Shown here piece by piece: positions 43,660 to 54,000 of a stretch of 64,000 nt of DNA (its first letter is position 1; each line of letters starts with the position of its first letter). The DNA is taken from positions 4,774,001-4,838,000 of the forward strand of contig NZ_CP006850.1 in assembly GCF_000523235.1 (NCBI RefSeq). Reading direction: 5' to 3'. The notes under the pieces are model-generated. The model saw only the letters and a list, made by a program, of their open reading frames with translations. It made no database searches and was not told the origin of the DNA. Made by a program: the position numbers and the translations under genes. The stretch is from Nocardia nova SH22a (GTDB lineage: Bacteria > Actinomycetota > Actinomycetes > Mycobacteriales > Mycobacteriaceae).

Positions 43660-44696
43660 TCAAGCTCAATACGATCGACGGCGGCGCGGCCGAGGCGTTG
43701 CGGGTGATCGAGCATTTCGACACGCTGGTCGACCAGAAGTCCTCGGCACTGGCCATGCTCCGGGCGGCCGCGGTTCTGGCCGATTGCCCTGCGGGACTGG
43801 AGGATCCCGAACGCGGCCTGCGGGTCGGCGTCGACGCGGCCGGTCGGACTCTCGCCGAGGTCAGCGGCGGGACGGCGTCTCGTCAGACGATGCGATTCGA
43901 GGAGATCACGGTCTGGCTCGATCGCGACGAACCGCCCTGGCCCCTGGACCATCTGATCCTCGAACGGTTCGCCCGCAGCCTGCACGCGGTCAAGAAGTCT
44001 CGCGACACCTCCCCGGTGATCGCCGCGCTGCGCACCGTCTGCGATCCGAATGCGCTTGCGGCCGACCGTGACAACGCGCTGCGCCGGCTCGGCGCGGGAT
44101 CGACGGTCACGGTCGTCGTCACCCATGCCGCCGACGGGCGGCGGATGCCACCGGGCCTCGTCATCGACGAGCACCGCATCAATCTCTTCCCCGGACCCGT
44201 TGCGCCGGACACGATTCCGCGCGACATCGCGGCGGGAATCCACACCTGCCCGGGTGCGGAGGTGCCGCAGGGATGGCAGCACGCGCGGACGGCATTGCGC
44301 ATCGCGGTCGAACTGACCACGGGCGAGCCCGCCCAGGTCCGCTACGACCAGCTCGGCTGCATCGCGACCGTAGTGGAGAGCGTGGACGCGGACGCCGCCG
44401 CACGCACACCCGATGTGCGCCGGGTGATCGAGCTGCAGGAGCAGCGCCCATGGGTGGTCGCCACACTCGAGGCGGTGCTGAGTCACAGCAGTATCCGCGA
44501 GGTCGCCCGCCTGCAGAACCTGCACCACTCGACCATGCGCCAGCGTCTCGACTGGCTCGAACGCCAGCTCGGGTATCCCCCGCTCAGCAGCAGCGGATAT
44601 GCCCGCGCGAGTACCACTTTGACGCTCTGGCGGATCGCGATGGCCGCCGAGCGACGTCAGCGAGCGGTGCCGACGCCGACCGCCGTTTGTCGGTGA
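43644..44696 (+). CDS. PucR/CdaR-like regulator with C-terminal helix-turn-helix
   Basis: 350 residues from a GTG at 43644 with GAGGAG 7 bases upstream. The C-terminal ~70 residues hold a PucR-type HTH (VVATLEAVLSHSSIREVARL, HHSTMRQRLDWLERQLGYP). The middle part (INLFPGPVAPDTIPRDIAAG, TCPGAEVPQGWQHARTALRI) resembles the GGDEF-like region of CdaR-type sugar-diacid or purine regulators. It is co-translated with the TetR gene and 78 bases before the esterase, so it may activate that gene. Confidence 0.8.
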   Translation: MREWIVKLNTIDGGAAEALRVIEHFDTLVDQKSSALAMLRAAAVLADCPAGLEDPERGLRVGVDAAGRTLAEVSGGTASRQTMRFEEITVWLDRDEPPWPLDHLILERFARSLHAVKKSRDTSPVIAALRTVCDPNALAADRDNALRRLGAGSTVTVVVTHAADGRRMPPGLVIDEHRINLFPGPVAPDTIPRDIAAGIHTCPGAEVPQGWQHARTALRIAVELTTGEPAQVRYDQLGCIATVVESVDADAAARTPDVRRVIELQEQRPWVVATLEAVLSHSSIREVARLQNLHHSTMRQRLDWLERQLGYPPLSSSGYARASTTLTLWRIAMAAERRQRAVPTPTAVCR

Positions 44697-44774
44697 CCGG
44701 AGCGACATTCACGTCACGTTGGCGGCTGTGACCCACCTCATATCACCTGTTCACTGAATGCCGAAGGAGGTCTC

Positions 44775-45764
44775 ATGACCCAGAGCACATTCTCTTTCGG
44801 CCCCGCCCCGGTACGGCCGCCCTACGATCCCGAGGTGGTCCCCGGACTCGCCGCGATCCGGGCCGCCACACCGCGCCTGCGCGAGGACACCCTCGAGCGG
44901 ATGCGCGAGATCACGACGGGGGCCATCCCCGGGCGGGAACCGGCCGATCTCACGGCGGGCGGCCGCGTCCGCGTCGACGAACCGACCATCACGACAGCGA
45001 CCGCCGAACTGCCGATCGTCGTACTCACACCCGCCGAAGGCCAGGGTCCGTGGCCGTTGATCTACTACCTGCACGGCGGCGGAATGGTCGCGGGCGGACG
45101 GCATCTGGGTCTCGACGACTTCGTCCCGTACGTGGCCGACGGCACCGCGGTCGTCGCGTCCATCGAATACCGGCTCGCGCCCGAACATCCGGATCCCGCG
45201 CCGGTCACGGACTGCTACGACGGCCTGCGCTGGTGCGCCGAGAACGCCGGGCGGCTGCGAATCGACCCGTCGCACATCGTGATCACCGGCACGAGCGCTG
45301 GAGGCGGGCTGGCCGCCGGTATCACGCTCATGTCGCGTGACATGGGCTTTCCGCAGGTGAGCCACCAGGTGCTCGTCTGTCCGATGCTCGACGACCGTTT
45401 CCGGACCCACAGCTCCCGCATGCTCGACGACGACGGGACCTGGGATCGCGACGGCAACCTGTACGGCTGGACCGCCCTGCTCGGCGAGCGGCGCGGCACC
45501 GAGGACGTGTCCTACTACGCCGCGCCCGCGCGAGCGCAGGACCTGTCCGGACTGCCTCGCACCTTCATCGATGTCGGCTCGGCGGAAGGCTTTCGTGACG
45601 AAGCCGTGGACTATGCGGCGGCGCTGAGCCGCGCCGGGGTCACCGTGGATCTGCACATGTGGGGCGGCGGCTTCCACGGCTTCGATCAGATCTCGCAGGC
45701 GGCCCTGGCTCAGGCCTCGTCCTCGACGCGCACGGAGTACTTCCGCCGCGCTCTGGAGCGTTGA
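44775..45764 (+). CDS. Alpha/beta hydrolase, hormone-sensitive-lipase family esterase
   Basis: 329 residues. HGGG at 100-103, nucleophile Ser174 in GTSAGGG, Asp in SAEGFRDEAVDY, His in GGGFHGFDQ. The closest relatives in the window are the esterase at 31488 and the truncated copy at 34731. Strong ribosome site GAAGGAGG. Terminator hairpin follows. Confidence 0.94.
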   Translation: MTQSTFSFGPAPVRPPYDPEVVPGLAAIRAATPRLREDTLERMREITTGAIPGREPADLTAGGRVRVDEPTITTATAELPIVVLTPAEGQGPWPLIYYLHGGGMVAGGRHLGLDDFVPYVADGTAVVASIEYRLAPEHPDPAPVTDCYDGLRWCAENAGRLRIDPSHIVITGTSAGGGLAAGITLMSRDMGFPQVSHQVLVCPMLDDRFRTHSSRMLDDDGTWDRDGNLYGWTALLGERRGTEDVSYYAAPARAQDLSGLPRTFIDVGSAEGFRDEAVDYAAALSRAGVTVDLHMWGGGFHGFDQISQAALAQASSSTRTEYFRRALER

Positions 45765-45782
45765 CCCCAGGCCGCGAATCCG

Positions 45783-45817
45783 GCTGTGCTGCCGACGAAT
45801 TCGGTCGGCAGCACAGC
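45783..45817 (+). terminator. Terminator hairpin after the esterase
   Basis: Perfect 14-base arms GCTGTGCTGCCGAC (45783-45796) and GTCGGCAGCACAGC (45804-45817) with a 7-base loop. No T-run. Confidence 0.75.
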
Positions 45818-45862
45818 GCGGCCACACGGACGGGGTCGAGAACGCGAAGGAGATCGGGCAGG

Positions 45863-48160
45863 GTGAGTTCGAACAGGGGGAATCTGCCGCTGGAGCTGAC
45901 GAGTTTCGTGGGCCGCCGCGCCCAGGTGGGCACGGTCGAGAATCTGCTCGCGAACTCGCGCCTGGTGACGCTGACCGGAATCGGCGGAGTCGGCAAGTCC
46001 CGGCTGGCGCTGCGGGTCGCCGACCGGGTTCGGCGCGATTTCGGCGACGGCGTCTGGCTGGTCGAGCTGGGCGACACCCGGGATCCGGCGCTGCTGGGCG
46101 ATGTCATCGCCACCACTCTGGGCCTGCGCAGCCGGGGAGCCGGATCGATAGTCGACGTGCTCACCGGATACCTGTCCGCACGCGACCTGCTGATCGTCCT
46201 GGACAACTGCGAGCACGTGATCGACGCGGTGACCACACTCACCGAAACCCTGCTGAAGGTGTGTCCGCGCGTGCGGTTCCTGGCGACCAGCCGCGAGGCG
46301 CTGAATGTCGGCGGCGAATCGGCATTCCCGGTGCCCCCGTTGACAATTCCCGACACCTCGATCGAGCCGGCCGCGAGAGGCGCCCGTACCGACGCGGTGG
46401 CGCTGTTCGCCGACCGGGCGGCCGCGGTGGTGCCCGATTTCGACATCACCGACGACAACCGGGCCGCCGTGGCCGGAATCTGCGCTCGCCTCGACGGACT
46501 TCCGCTGGCGATCGAACTCGCCGCGGCCCGGCTGCGCACGATGTCGCCCGGCCAGATTCTGTCCCGGCTCGACGACCGCTACGGCCTGCTCACCCGCGGA
46601 CGGCGCGGCGCGCCGAAGCGGCAGCGGACCCTGGCCTGGTGCATCGGCTGGAGCCACGACCTGTGCACGCCGGACGAACAGCGGCTCTGGCACCGGCTGT
46701 CGGTCTTCGCGGGCGGTTTCGACCTCGACGCCGCCGAGCGGGTATACGGTGCGGACGCGGCGCCCGGCGAACTGCACGACTCGTTGTCCGCGCTGGTCGC
46801 GAAGTCGATCCTGATCCGCGAGGACGTCGACGGGACCGTCCGCTTCCGGATGCTCGAGACCGTCCGGGAATTCGGCAGGCACCAGGCCGAGGCCGACGGC
46901 GACCACATCGAATCCGCTCGGCGGCACCAGGATTGGTGTCTCGGACTCACGCTGCGGGCCACCGCGGAATGGATCGGGCCGCGGCAGCTCGAGTGGGTGA
47001 CCAGGCTGGAACGAGAACTGCCGAATCTGCGTGCGGCACTGGAATTCGCGATCGGCGAATCGCATGCGGACGCGCTGCGGATGACGACCGCGCTCTATCA
47101 CTTCTGGGTGCTGCGCGGGCGACCCGGCGAAGGTCGCCACTGGTCCGCGCGCGCCCTCGCCCACGTGACCACGGCATCCGCCGTCGAGCAAGCCAGGGCC
47201 CCGCAGGCCGCGGGCGCCATGGCGGCTCTGCAAGGCGATATCGCCGACGCCGCCGCCACTCTCACGCGCCTGCGGCAGCTCGCCGAGCGGACCACCGACC
47301 CTGTGGTCGGTGCGCTGCTCGCGCACACGCGAGGAAGTATCGGCCTCATGACCGGCGACGCCGATCCCGACCACGCGCAGGACCTCATGACCGGCGCGAT
47401 CGCCGTCCACGAGGCATCCGGGGCGCGCGGTCTGCAGCTGGACGCGCTGATCTCCCTCGGGTTGTCGTGCGTACTGCTGGGTGACACGTCGCGGGCGGTC
47501 GAACACTTCGAGCAGGTCCTCGCGATCACCGAATCCGCGGGCGAGACGATGCTGCGATCGTGGGCGCTGTGGGCGGCGGGATACGTCGCCTGGCGCGAGG
47601 GCGAACCGGACCGCGCGGAAGGGCTGCTGGCCGACGGCATCCGGTCGGCCCGGCTGATGGCCGATCCGCTCATCGCCGCGACCTGCGCGGAGACCCTGGC
47701 CTGGGTCGTCGCCGGGCGCCATCGGCATCACCGCGCGGCCGTGCTGATGGGCGCCGCCGATTCGCTGGCCAGCGTGGTCGGCAGCGCCACCTTCGTCTTT
47801 CCCGCGCTGCTGGCCCACCACGATGCCTGCGCTCGCGACGGCCGAAAAGCGCTCGACCCGCGGACATTCGAGAAGGGCCTGCGGGAAGGCGCGGCGATGA
47901 CATTCGACGCCGCCGTGGCCTTCGCACTCGACGAACCGGGCGACGCCGCCGCGGCTCAGGGCCCCGGCGCGGCGCTGACCAAACGGGAGCGCGAGGTCAG
48001 CGAACTGGTCGCGCGCGGACTCACCAACAAGCAGATCGCCGCCCGGCTCGTGATCTCACACCGCACCGCCGAAGGCCATGTCGAACACATCCGCACCAAA
48101 CTCGGCTTCACCTCGCGCGCACAGATCGCGGCGTGGGCGGCCGCCCGGGCCGATCCCTGA
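45863..48160 (+). CDS. NB-ARC ATPase / LuxR-type transcription regulator
   Basis: 765 residues from a GTG at 45863 with AGGAG about 10 bases upstream. N-terminal ATPase: P-loop GIGGVGKS (39-46), Walker B-like LLIVLDNCEHVI, and TSREALNVGGE; a tetratricopeptide-like middle; and a C-terminal LuxR HTH (LTKREREVSELVARGLTNKQ, VISHRTAEGHVEHIRTKLGF). It aligns along its length with the C-terminal two-thirds of the kinase fusion at 51032-54316 (both LPLELTSF, then RLVTLTGIGGVGK) but has no kinase domain. Large regulator of unknown targets. Confidence 0.92.
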   Translation: MSSNRGNLPLELTSFVGRRAQVGTVENLLANSRLVTLTGIGGVGKSRLALRVADRVRRDFGDGVWLVELGDTRDPALLGDVIATTLGLRSRGAGSIVDVLTGYLSARDLLIVLDNCEHVIDAVTTLTETLLKVCPRVRFLATSREALNVGGESAFPVPPLTIPDTSIEPAARGARTDAVALFADRAAAVVPDFDITDDNRAAVAGICARLDGLPLAIELAAARLRTMSPGQILSRLDDRYGLLTRGRRGAPKRQRTLAWCIGWSHDLCTPDEQRLWHRLSVFAGGFDLDAAERVYGADAAPGELHDSLSALVAKSILIREDVDGTVRFRMLETVREFGRHQAEADGDHIESARRHQDWCLGLTLRATAEWIGPRQLEWVTRLERELPNLRAALEFAIGESHADALRMTTALYHFWVLRGRPGEGRHWSARALAHVTTASAVEQARAPQAAGAMAALQGDIADAAATLTRLRQLAERTTDPVVGALLAHTRGSIGLMTGDADPDHAQDLMTGAIAVHEASGARGLQLDALISLGLSCVLLGDTSRAVEHFEQVLAITESAGETMLRSWALWAAGYVAWREGEPDRAEGLLADGIRSARLMADPLIAATCAETLAWVVAGRHRHHRAAVLMGAADSLASVVGSATFVFPALLAHHDACARDGRKALDPRTFEKGLREGAAMTFDAAVAFALDEPGDAAAAQGPGAALTKREREVSELVARGLTNKQIAARLVISHRTAEGHVEHIRTKLGFTSRAQIAAWAAARADP

Positions 48161-48406
48161 ACTCGCCTGTCCCGACACCGCCGGTTGCGGGTCGAGGAAC
48201 AGACGCTCGTTCGGCAATCGCCGCCGAGGCAGCTGTCCCTCGACGATGTGCGGTATCAATTCGATTGCGCACCACCGTTTCCGGCGGCAGTCGCGGAACA
48301 GATTCCGGGCCGCCGCCGCGGTGGCGCGGTAGTCGAAGGCGGTCGCGCCCAGCCAGATCCGCACGTGCACATCGTCGCGGGCCGGACACCGGGCGCTCCT
48401 CACCAT
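48056..48406 (-). CDS. Small hypothetical protein
   Basis: 116 residues from an ATG at 48406 that overlaps the upstream stop (ATGGTGA), which suggests translational coupling. First ~60 residues look protein-like (VHVRIWLGATAFDYRATAAA, ARNLFRDCRRKRWCAIELIP); the last ~35 lie antisense to the 3' end of the LuxR-type gene and may be a shadow. No recognised domain. Confidence 0.4.
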   Translation of the reverse strand: MVRSARCPARDDVHVRIWLGATAFDYRATAAAARNLFRDCRRKRWCAIELIPHIVEGQLPRRRLPNERLFLDPQPAVSGQASSGIGPGGRPRRDLCARGEAEFGADVFDMAFGGAV

Positions 48407-48822
48407 CGAGGGGCTCCGGTATCGCACTCGCCGCCCCATGCCGCGATCAGCACGTCCGACAGTCTGCGTTTGAGCCGCCGTTGCTCGGGATCGTCGTAGC
48501 GGTGGATCCGCAGCCCGTCCTCGAGCAGTGTCAGGAACCGTTGCCGGTCGACGCCGAAGTTCACCAGCAGATCTCCGGGATTCGAACCACCGAAAGGCGC
48601 CCAGCGGATGGCGAATTCTACCTTCGCCTGTGCTTCCGCACTGATGGCTTTACCGGATACGAGATATTCCAGTCGACCCTGCGCCGACCGGACCCACAGC
48701 GAGGCGGCGTCGGTCCTGACATTCGATTCCCGAACTTGCGCCCGAGCCGATGGTTTCGAGTGCATGCGATGTGCACCAGGTATCGCGCTGGAGCGAATTC
48801 GCTGCCGATTCTGTGCCGTCAT
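48400..48822 (-). CDS. DUF3263-like small protein
   Basis: 140 residues. The segment KVEFAIRWAPFGGSNPGDLL then VNFGVDRQRFLTLLEDGLRI resembles the DUF3263 pattern of actinobacterial WhiB-era small proteins (helix-turn-helix-like, unknown function). ATG at 48822; an ATG at 48864 would extend it. The similarity is weak and judged by eye. Confidence 0.5.
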   Translation of the reverse strand: MTAQNRQRIRSSAIPGAHRMHSKPSARAQVRESNVRTDAASLWVRSAQGRLEYLVSGKAISAEAQAKVEFAIRWAPFGGSNPGDLLVNFGVDRQRFLTLLEDGLRIHRYDDPEQRRLKRRLSDVLIAAWGGECDTGAPRW

Positions 48823-49056
48823 GGTGTTCCCGAGCGTTGGTTCGTGATCTCTTCCGCCCAGCATTTCTCGCCAGGATCCGGTCGGCGACGGGGAAAATAC
48901 CTACTCGTATACCTGTTTTCACCTGCCGGGTCCACCGCCGCCGCGGCGGCTATAGCGGAAATTAGCCATCAACCCGGCAGGTGGCGGACAAGTGATGGCT
49001 ACCACGCTCTGATTGGCGGGTATGGCGCTCGTCTCCGTAAGCAGAGAATCACAATC

Positions 49057-49566
49057 ATGGAAAACAATTTGACGCTTGCCCAGATGGAAGAACTCCTGGC
49101 CATTCACGAAACAGCCGAATTCAATGTCGATCTCGACGCCACAATGGCAACCCTCGTCGACAACCCCGTCTACGAACTTCCCGCCCTCGGATGGCGCATC
49201 GAAGGCCAAGAAGCAGTCCGCGAAACCTACAAACGCCTCCTCCACGGCGGCGACATCTACAACCTCTGGGCCGACAAACGCGTCCACGCCACCTCGCCGA
49301 CCAGCCTCACCCGCGAAGCCTACGTCTACATCGACACCCCCGAAGGCCGGGTCACCGGCCAGTACTTCGTCGCCATGGACTTCGCGGGCGACAAAATCGC
49401 CGGTGAACGCATGTACATGGACACCACTTTCGCCAAAGCCATGAACGACATCCTCGGCCCCGACTTCGGCGACATCCCCGGCGTCACCCGACTCGCCGAC
49501 AGCGTCCCCACACCCCGGCCGCGCCTCGACCGCGCCGCCGCACACGCCGCCGACTCCAACCACTGA
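49057..49566 (+). CDS. SnoaL-like / NTF2-fold protein
   Basis: 169 residues (LAQMEELLAIHETAEFNVDL, ATMATLVDNPVYELPALGWR, VRETYKRLLHGGDIYNLWAD, ISGERMY-like IAGERMYMDTTFAKAM). Paralogue of the protein at 15824-16351. The frame continues far upstream into the LuxR gene, but that is a shadow; the ATG at 49057 starts the similarity. Codon use (many AAC, CTC, CCC) and the AT-richer upstream stretch 48640-49060 differ from the neighbourhood. Confidence 0.85.
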   Translation: MENNLTLAQMEELLAIHETAEFNVDLDATMATLVDNPVYELPALGWRIEGQEAVRETYKRLLHGGDIYNLWADKRVHATSPTSLTREAYVYIDTPEGRVTGQYFVAMDFAGDKIAGERMYMDTTFAKAMNDILGPDFGDIPGVTRLADSVPTPRPRLDRAAAHAADSNH

Positions 49567-49806
49567 CCCCCGATTCCGGTTGATCTCGGCGTGACGCACG
49601 CAGGCACGTTTCAGACCCTTCGCGCCCCGGGGCCTCGCTACACCGACGCCGGACAGTGACAACACAGCCCGACAGCCATTTCCACCGAAACTCGAATGAA
49701 CTCCGGCCCAGGCGATTTCGCCTGGGCCGGTAAGTCGTCGGCCGGAGCGTCCGGCGTCGGGATCAACCACACCTGCCGGGCACAGAACGCCCGGCCCGGG
49801 ACCACG

Positions 49807-50343
49807 TCAGTCCAGGAGTCCGGCGATCTCGGATTCGATCTGCTCGGGTGTCGCGGTCGACTCGAAGCGGCGGATCACCTTGCCGTCGCGGCCGACCAGG
49901 AACTTCGTGAAGTTCCACTTGACCTCGTCGGTGCCGATGGCTTCCGGGCGCGAGGCCTTGATGTGCTCGTACAGCGGCCCGGCGGACGGACCGAAATCGC
50001 CCGGCGCCTCCGCACGCAGGTAGGTGTACAGCGGATCCGCACCCGGTCCGTTGACCTCGATCTTGCCGAAGACCGGGAAGGTGACACCGTAGTTCGTCGA
50101 GCAGAACTCCTGGATCTCGGCGTCGGCGCCCGGCTCCTGGTCCCCGAACTGGTTGCACGGGAAGCCGAGGATATCCAGCCCGCGGTCCCGGCCCTTCTTG
50201 TACAGCGCCTCCAGACCTTCGTACTGGGGCGTGAACCCGCACTTGCTGGCCACGTTGACGATGAGCACCACGCGACCCGCGTAGGCGTCGAGCGAACGGC
50301 TTTCCCCGTCGGCGGTGGTGACGGAAAATTCGTGAATTGTCAT
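49807..50343 (-). CDS. Glutathione peroxidase family thiol peroxidase
   Basis: 178 residues. Peroxidatic Cys35 in NVASKCGFTPQY (a cysteine, not selenocysteine); second family motif GFPCNQFGDQEP with Cys63; WNFTKFLVG. Cytoplasmic peroxide reductase; in actinobacteria such proteins mostly use thioredoxin or mycothiol-linked systems. Divergent from the TetR gene with 64 bases between starts, so that regulator may control it. Confidence 0.94.
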   Translation of the reverse strand: MTIHEFSVTTADGESRSLDAYAGRVVLIVNVASKCGFTPQYEGLEALYKKGRDRGLDILGFPCNQFGDQEPGADAEIQEFCSTNYGVTFPVFGKIEVNGPGADPLYTYLRAEAPGDFGPSAGPLYEHIKASRPEAIGTDEVKWNFTKFLVGRDGKVIRRFESTATPEQIESEIAGLLD

Positions 50344-50407
50344 AGCGCCGAGCGTATTTCAACCTTATGAATTATGCAACGGGTCCGGTGCCGTATATGC
50401 TGCCCGG

Positions 50408-50995
50408 ATGACATCGCCCCGGCCCCGCGGACGGCCCCGTGACGACACCGTCGACCAACGCGTCCTCGAGGCCGCGGTGGAGGAGCTGGCGGACAAGGGC
50501 ATCGCCGAGTTCAGCATCACCTCGGTGGCGACCCGCGCCCGCGCCGCCAAACGCAGCATCTACGCGCGCTGGCCCCGGCGCGAAGACCTCATCCTCGCGG
50601 GGATGGGGACCCTCGCGGCCGGGCTGGTCCCACCGCACACCGGCACGATCGCCGGCGATCTGACCGTCCTGATCGACCGGATCGCCGCGGTGTTCGTCGA
50701 GCCGCGACTGAGCATCCTGCAGCGCTGCGCGGCGGAGATGGCCGACTATCCGGAGCTGTACGCGCTGTTCAAGCGCGATTCGATCGACCGCTGTCTCGCC
50801 GCGATCGAGGACGCGCTCCACGACGCCGCCAACCGCGGCGAGATACGCGCGGACATCGACCCCGCCACCGTGGCCGACACCCTCACCGGCGCCATCGCCT
50901 TCCGCGCCTCCACCACCCCCGGCGACGTCCTGCCGGTCGAGCGCCGCGAGCAGTTGATACGCCTGGTGCTCGACGGCCTCAGCCCCCGCGGCTGA
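50408..50995 (+). CDS. TetR-family regulator
   Basis: 195 residues. HTH EAAVEELADKGIAEFSITSV then ATRARAAKRSIYARWPRRED. C-terminal TetR_C-type domain. Divergent from the peroxidase gene, 64-base intergenic region, the layout of a local repressor. No clear palindrome was found between them. Confidence 0.9.
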   Translation: MTSPRPRGRPRDDTVDQRVLEAAVEELADKGIAEFSITSVATRARAAKRSIYARWPRREDLILAGMGTLAAGLVPPHTGTIAGDLTVLIDRIAAVFVEPRLSILQRCAAEMADYPELYALFKRDSIDRCLAAIEDALHDAANRGEIRADIDPATVADTLTGAIAFRASTTPGDVLPVERREQLIRLVLDGLSPRG

Positions 50996-51031
50996 GATTC
51001 ACGAACCCGGCCAGGTGCACCCCGGGCGGCG

Positions 51032-54000
51032 CTACGACGGATTCTGCCGGCGGACCTGCTCCACCATCCAGGCCGCGATCTGGGCGCGGGAGGTGAAGCC
51101 GAGTTTGGACCGGATGTGCTCGACGTGGCCTTCGGCGGTGCGTACGGAGATCACCAGGGTGGTGGCGATCTGCCTGTCGGTGAGGCCGCGGGCGACCAGT
51201 TCCGCGACCTGCCGCTCCCGCTTGGTCAGCTCCCCCACCCGGTCCGGCGCGGGGGCCGGTTCGCCGGACTGCTCGCCGAGAGCGTAGGCCACGGCGTCGT
51301 TCGACGTCATCGCCTGGCCGCGCCGGAACGCCGCCTCGAAGCGCCGCCCGCCGAGGGCGTCGCGCACCGCGTGCTCGCTTTCGTCGTGTAACCGGGACAG
51401 CTGCGGGAAGAAGATCGAGAAACCGGAGCCGGATCTCGACTGGCGTTCCGCGGCGCCCATCAGGACCGCAGCGCGCTCACCGTCGTCGTCCGCCACGACC
51501 CAGGCCAGCCCCTCGAGACCGAGAACCGCGACGACCGGACTGCGCACCAGCCGGTTCACCGTCAGCGCCTGCTCGAGCAGTTCCCGCGCGCGTACGTGCT
51601 CTCCCTGCTGCCACACGGCGATGCCCAGCCCCCACAGGGTGCTCGACCGGAACAGCGATTCGCCCCTGGACTCGGTGATGGACAGCACCTGCTCGTCGCA
51701 CTCGATCGCGCGCCGGGTATCGCCCAGTGCCGCGTACGCCCATCCGAGCGTCATCAACGTGGAGACGTGGAGATATCCGTTCCGGTCGGCGGCGAACCCT
51801 TCGACCGCCCGTTCGCCACCGGCGGCCGCGCGCTCGGGATCACCGCGATACAACGCCAGCGCCGCGTCCGCGGCAGCGGCGAGCGCCCGGGTCATCGGAT
51901 CCGGATCCTGTTCGGCAAGTATGCGAATCTGCGCCAGCATGTCCTCGGCCGCGGCGAAATCCTGCTGGACCGCCGCCATCACGGTACCGAGGTGCAGCAC
52001 CCGGGCCCGGCCGGACGGCGAGTGTGCTCCGGGGTGGGCCAGGACGCGGTCGATCCAGCGTCGGCCCTCGCTGTACAAACCCCGGAAACTCCAGAACAAC
52101 CACAGGGCGGCGACGGTGCGCAGTCCGGCCTCGCCCGCCTCCGGAGTGTGGTCGGACATGCAGAACTCGAGCGCTTCCCGCAGATTCAGCTGCTCGCGTT
52201 CGAGCCGGGCCAGCCACTGCGGTTGCCGCTCGCCGATCCAGTCGGCCTCGGCCCGCACCGCCAGCCGCTGATACCAATCTCGTTGCCGCACAGCCACATC
52301 CGGTTCCTCACCGGCCTCCCGCAATTGCTCGCGCCCGTAGTCGCGCACGGTCTCGTACATGCGCAATCGCACGACACCGTCGATCTCCTCCCGCATCACG
52401 ATCGACTTGTCCACCAGCGACGACAGCGCGTCCAGCACGCTGCCGGCAAGTGGCTCCGCACCGCAGACCGGCTCGACCGCGTCGATGTCGAAACCACCGG
52501 CGAACACCGACAACCGGGCCCACAGCCGCCGCTCGTCCGGGGTGCACAGGCGGTAACTCCAATCGATGCACCAGCGCAGCGTCTGCTGCCGCTGCGGTGC
52601 GGTGCGGCTGCCGCGGGTCAGCAGCGCGTAGCGGTCGCTCAGCCGCGCGAGGATCTGCTCGGGCGACATCGTGCGAATGCGCGCGGCGGCCAGTTCGATC
52701 GCCAGCGGCAAACCCTCCAGCCGCGCGCAGATCCCCGCCACCGCGGCCATATTGGTCTCGGTGACCTCGAAATCGGGCACCACCGCCGCGGCCCGTTCCG
52801 CGAACAGTGTCACCGCGTCGTACCGGGGCTGCTCTCGCCGCGCCGACGCGCTGTCCGGACTCGGGACACTCAACGGCGACACCCGCACCACCGCTTCTCC
52901 TGCGATGTCCAGCGGCTCACGGGTCGTCACCAGGATCCGCAGATCGGCACACGCGAGCAGCAGTGTCTCGACCACCTCCGCCAAGGCGTCGACGACCTGC
53001 TCGCCGTTGTCGAGGACCAGCAGCGCCGCACGTGATCGCAGAAATTCGACCAGCGACTCCCGCATCGGACGTTCCGAATCGTCCCGTAGGCCAAGGCATC
53101 CCGCCACGACGTCGATCACCAGTGCCGGATCGCTCACGTCGGCGAGTTCGACCAGCCACACGCCGTCGGTGAACTGCTCGCGCGCGTTCGACGCCGCTCG
53201 CAACGCCAGGCGCGTCTTGCCGACTCCGCCGATCCCGGTCAACGTCACCAGCCGAGACGACGACAACAGGGCGCCGATCTCCGCGGTCTCGGCGCGACGG
53301 TCGATGAAACTGGTCAGCTCGAGTGGCAGTTCCCCGGTCCGTCGAACCGGAAATGGTTCGGACGGTGCGGATTTCGGCACGCCCTCGCCGCGCGGGCCGA
53401 ATGCGGCGACCGACTGCCCGTGCAGGGCCATCGCGCCGACCCGATATCCGTGCCGCCGCTGCACCTCCCGGATCGCCTCGCCCAGTTCGGCCGCCGACGG
53501 ACGCGCTTGCCCGTCCCGGTTCATCGCCGATTCCACCACCGCCGCAACATCATCGGGAATGCCGCCGTCCCGCAGGTCCGGCACGGGCTGACTGGTGATC
53601 CGCAAGAACTGTGCGACCACCTGCTCACCACTGCGCCGCTCGAAGGCCGCGTGTCCGGTCAGCGCGCAGAACAACGTCGACCCCAGCCCGTACACATCCG
53701 CGGCGGGCGTCGCGGCCTCCCCCGCCAGCACCTCGGGCGCGGTGAACGCCGGAGACGCCGTGACCACCCCTGTGTCGGTGTGGAACCCACCGGCGATGCG
53801 GGCGATCCCGAAATCGGTCAACGCGGGCTCACCGTATTCGCTGAGCAGGATATTGCCGGGCTTCACATCCCGATGCAGGATCTCCAGCCGATGCGCGCTC
53901 TCCAGCGCGCCCGCGATCTTCACCCCAACCCACAACACCGTCTCGACCGGCAACGGCCCCTCCCGCCGGATCCAGGCATCCACCGAATCCAGTGGGTGAT

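Noticed and set aside
45710..47821. 703-codon minus-strand open frame
   Set aside because: Antisense shadow of the NB-ARC/LuxR regulator, which has clear ATPase and HTH motifs.
49807..50343. Selenocysteine in glutathione peroxidase
   Set aside because: Codon 35 is an ordinary cysteine codon; no in-frame TGA.
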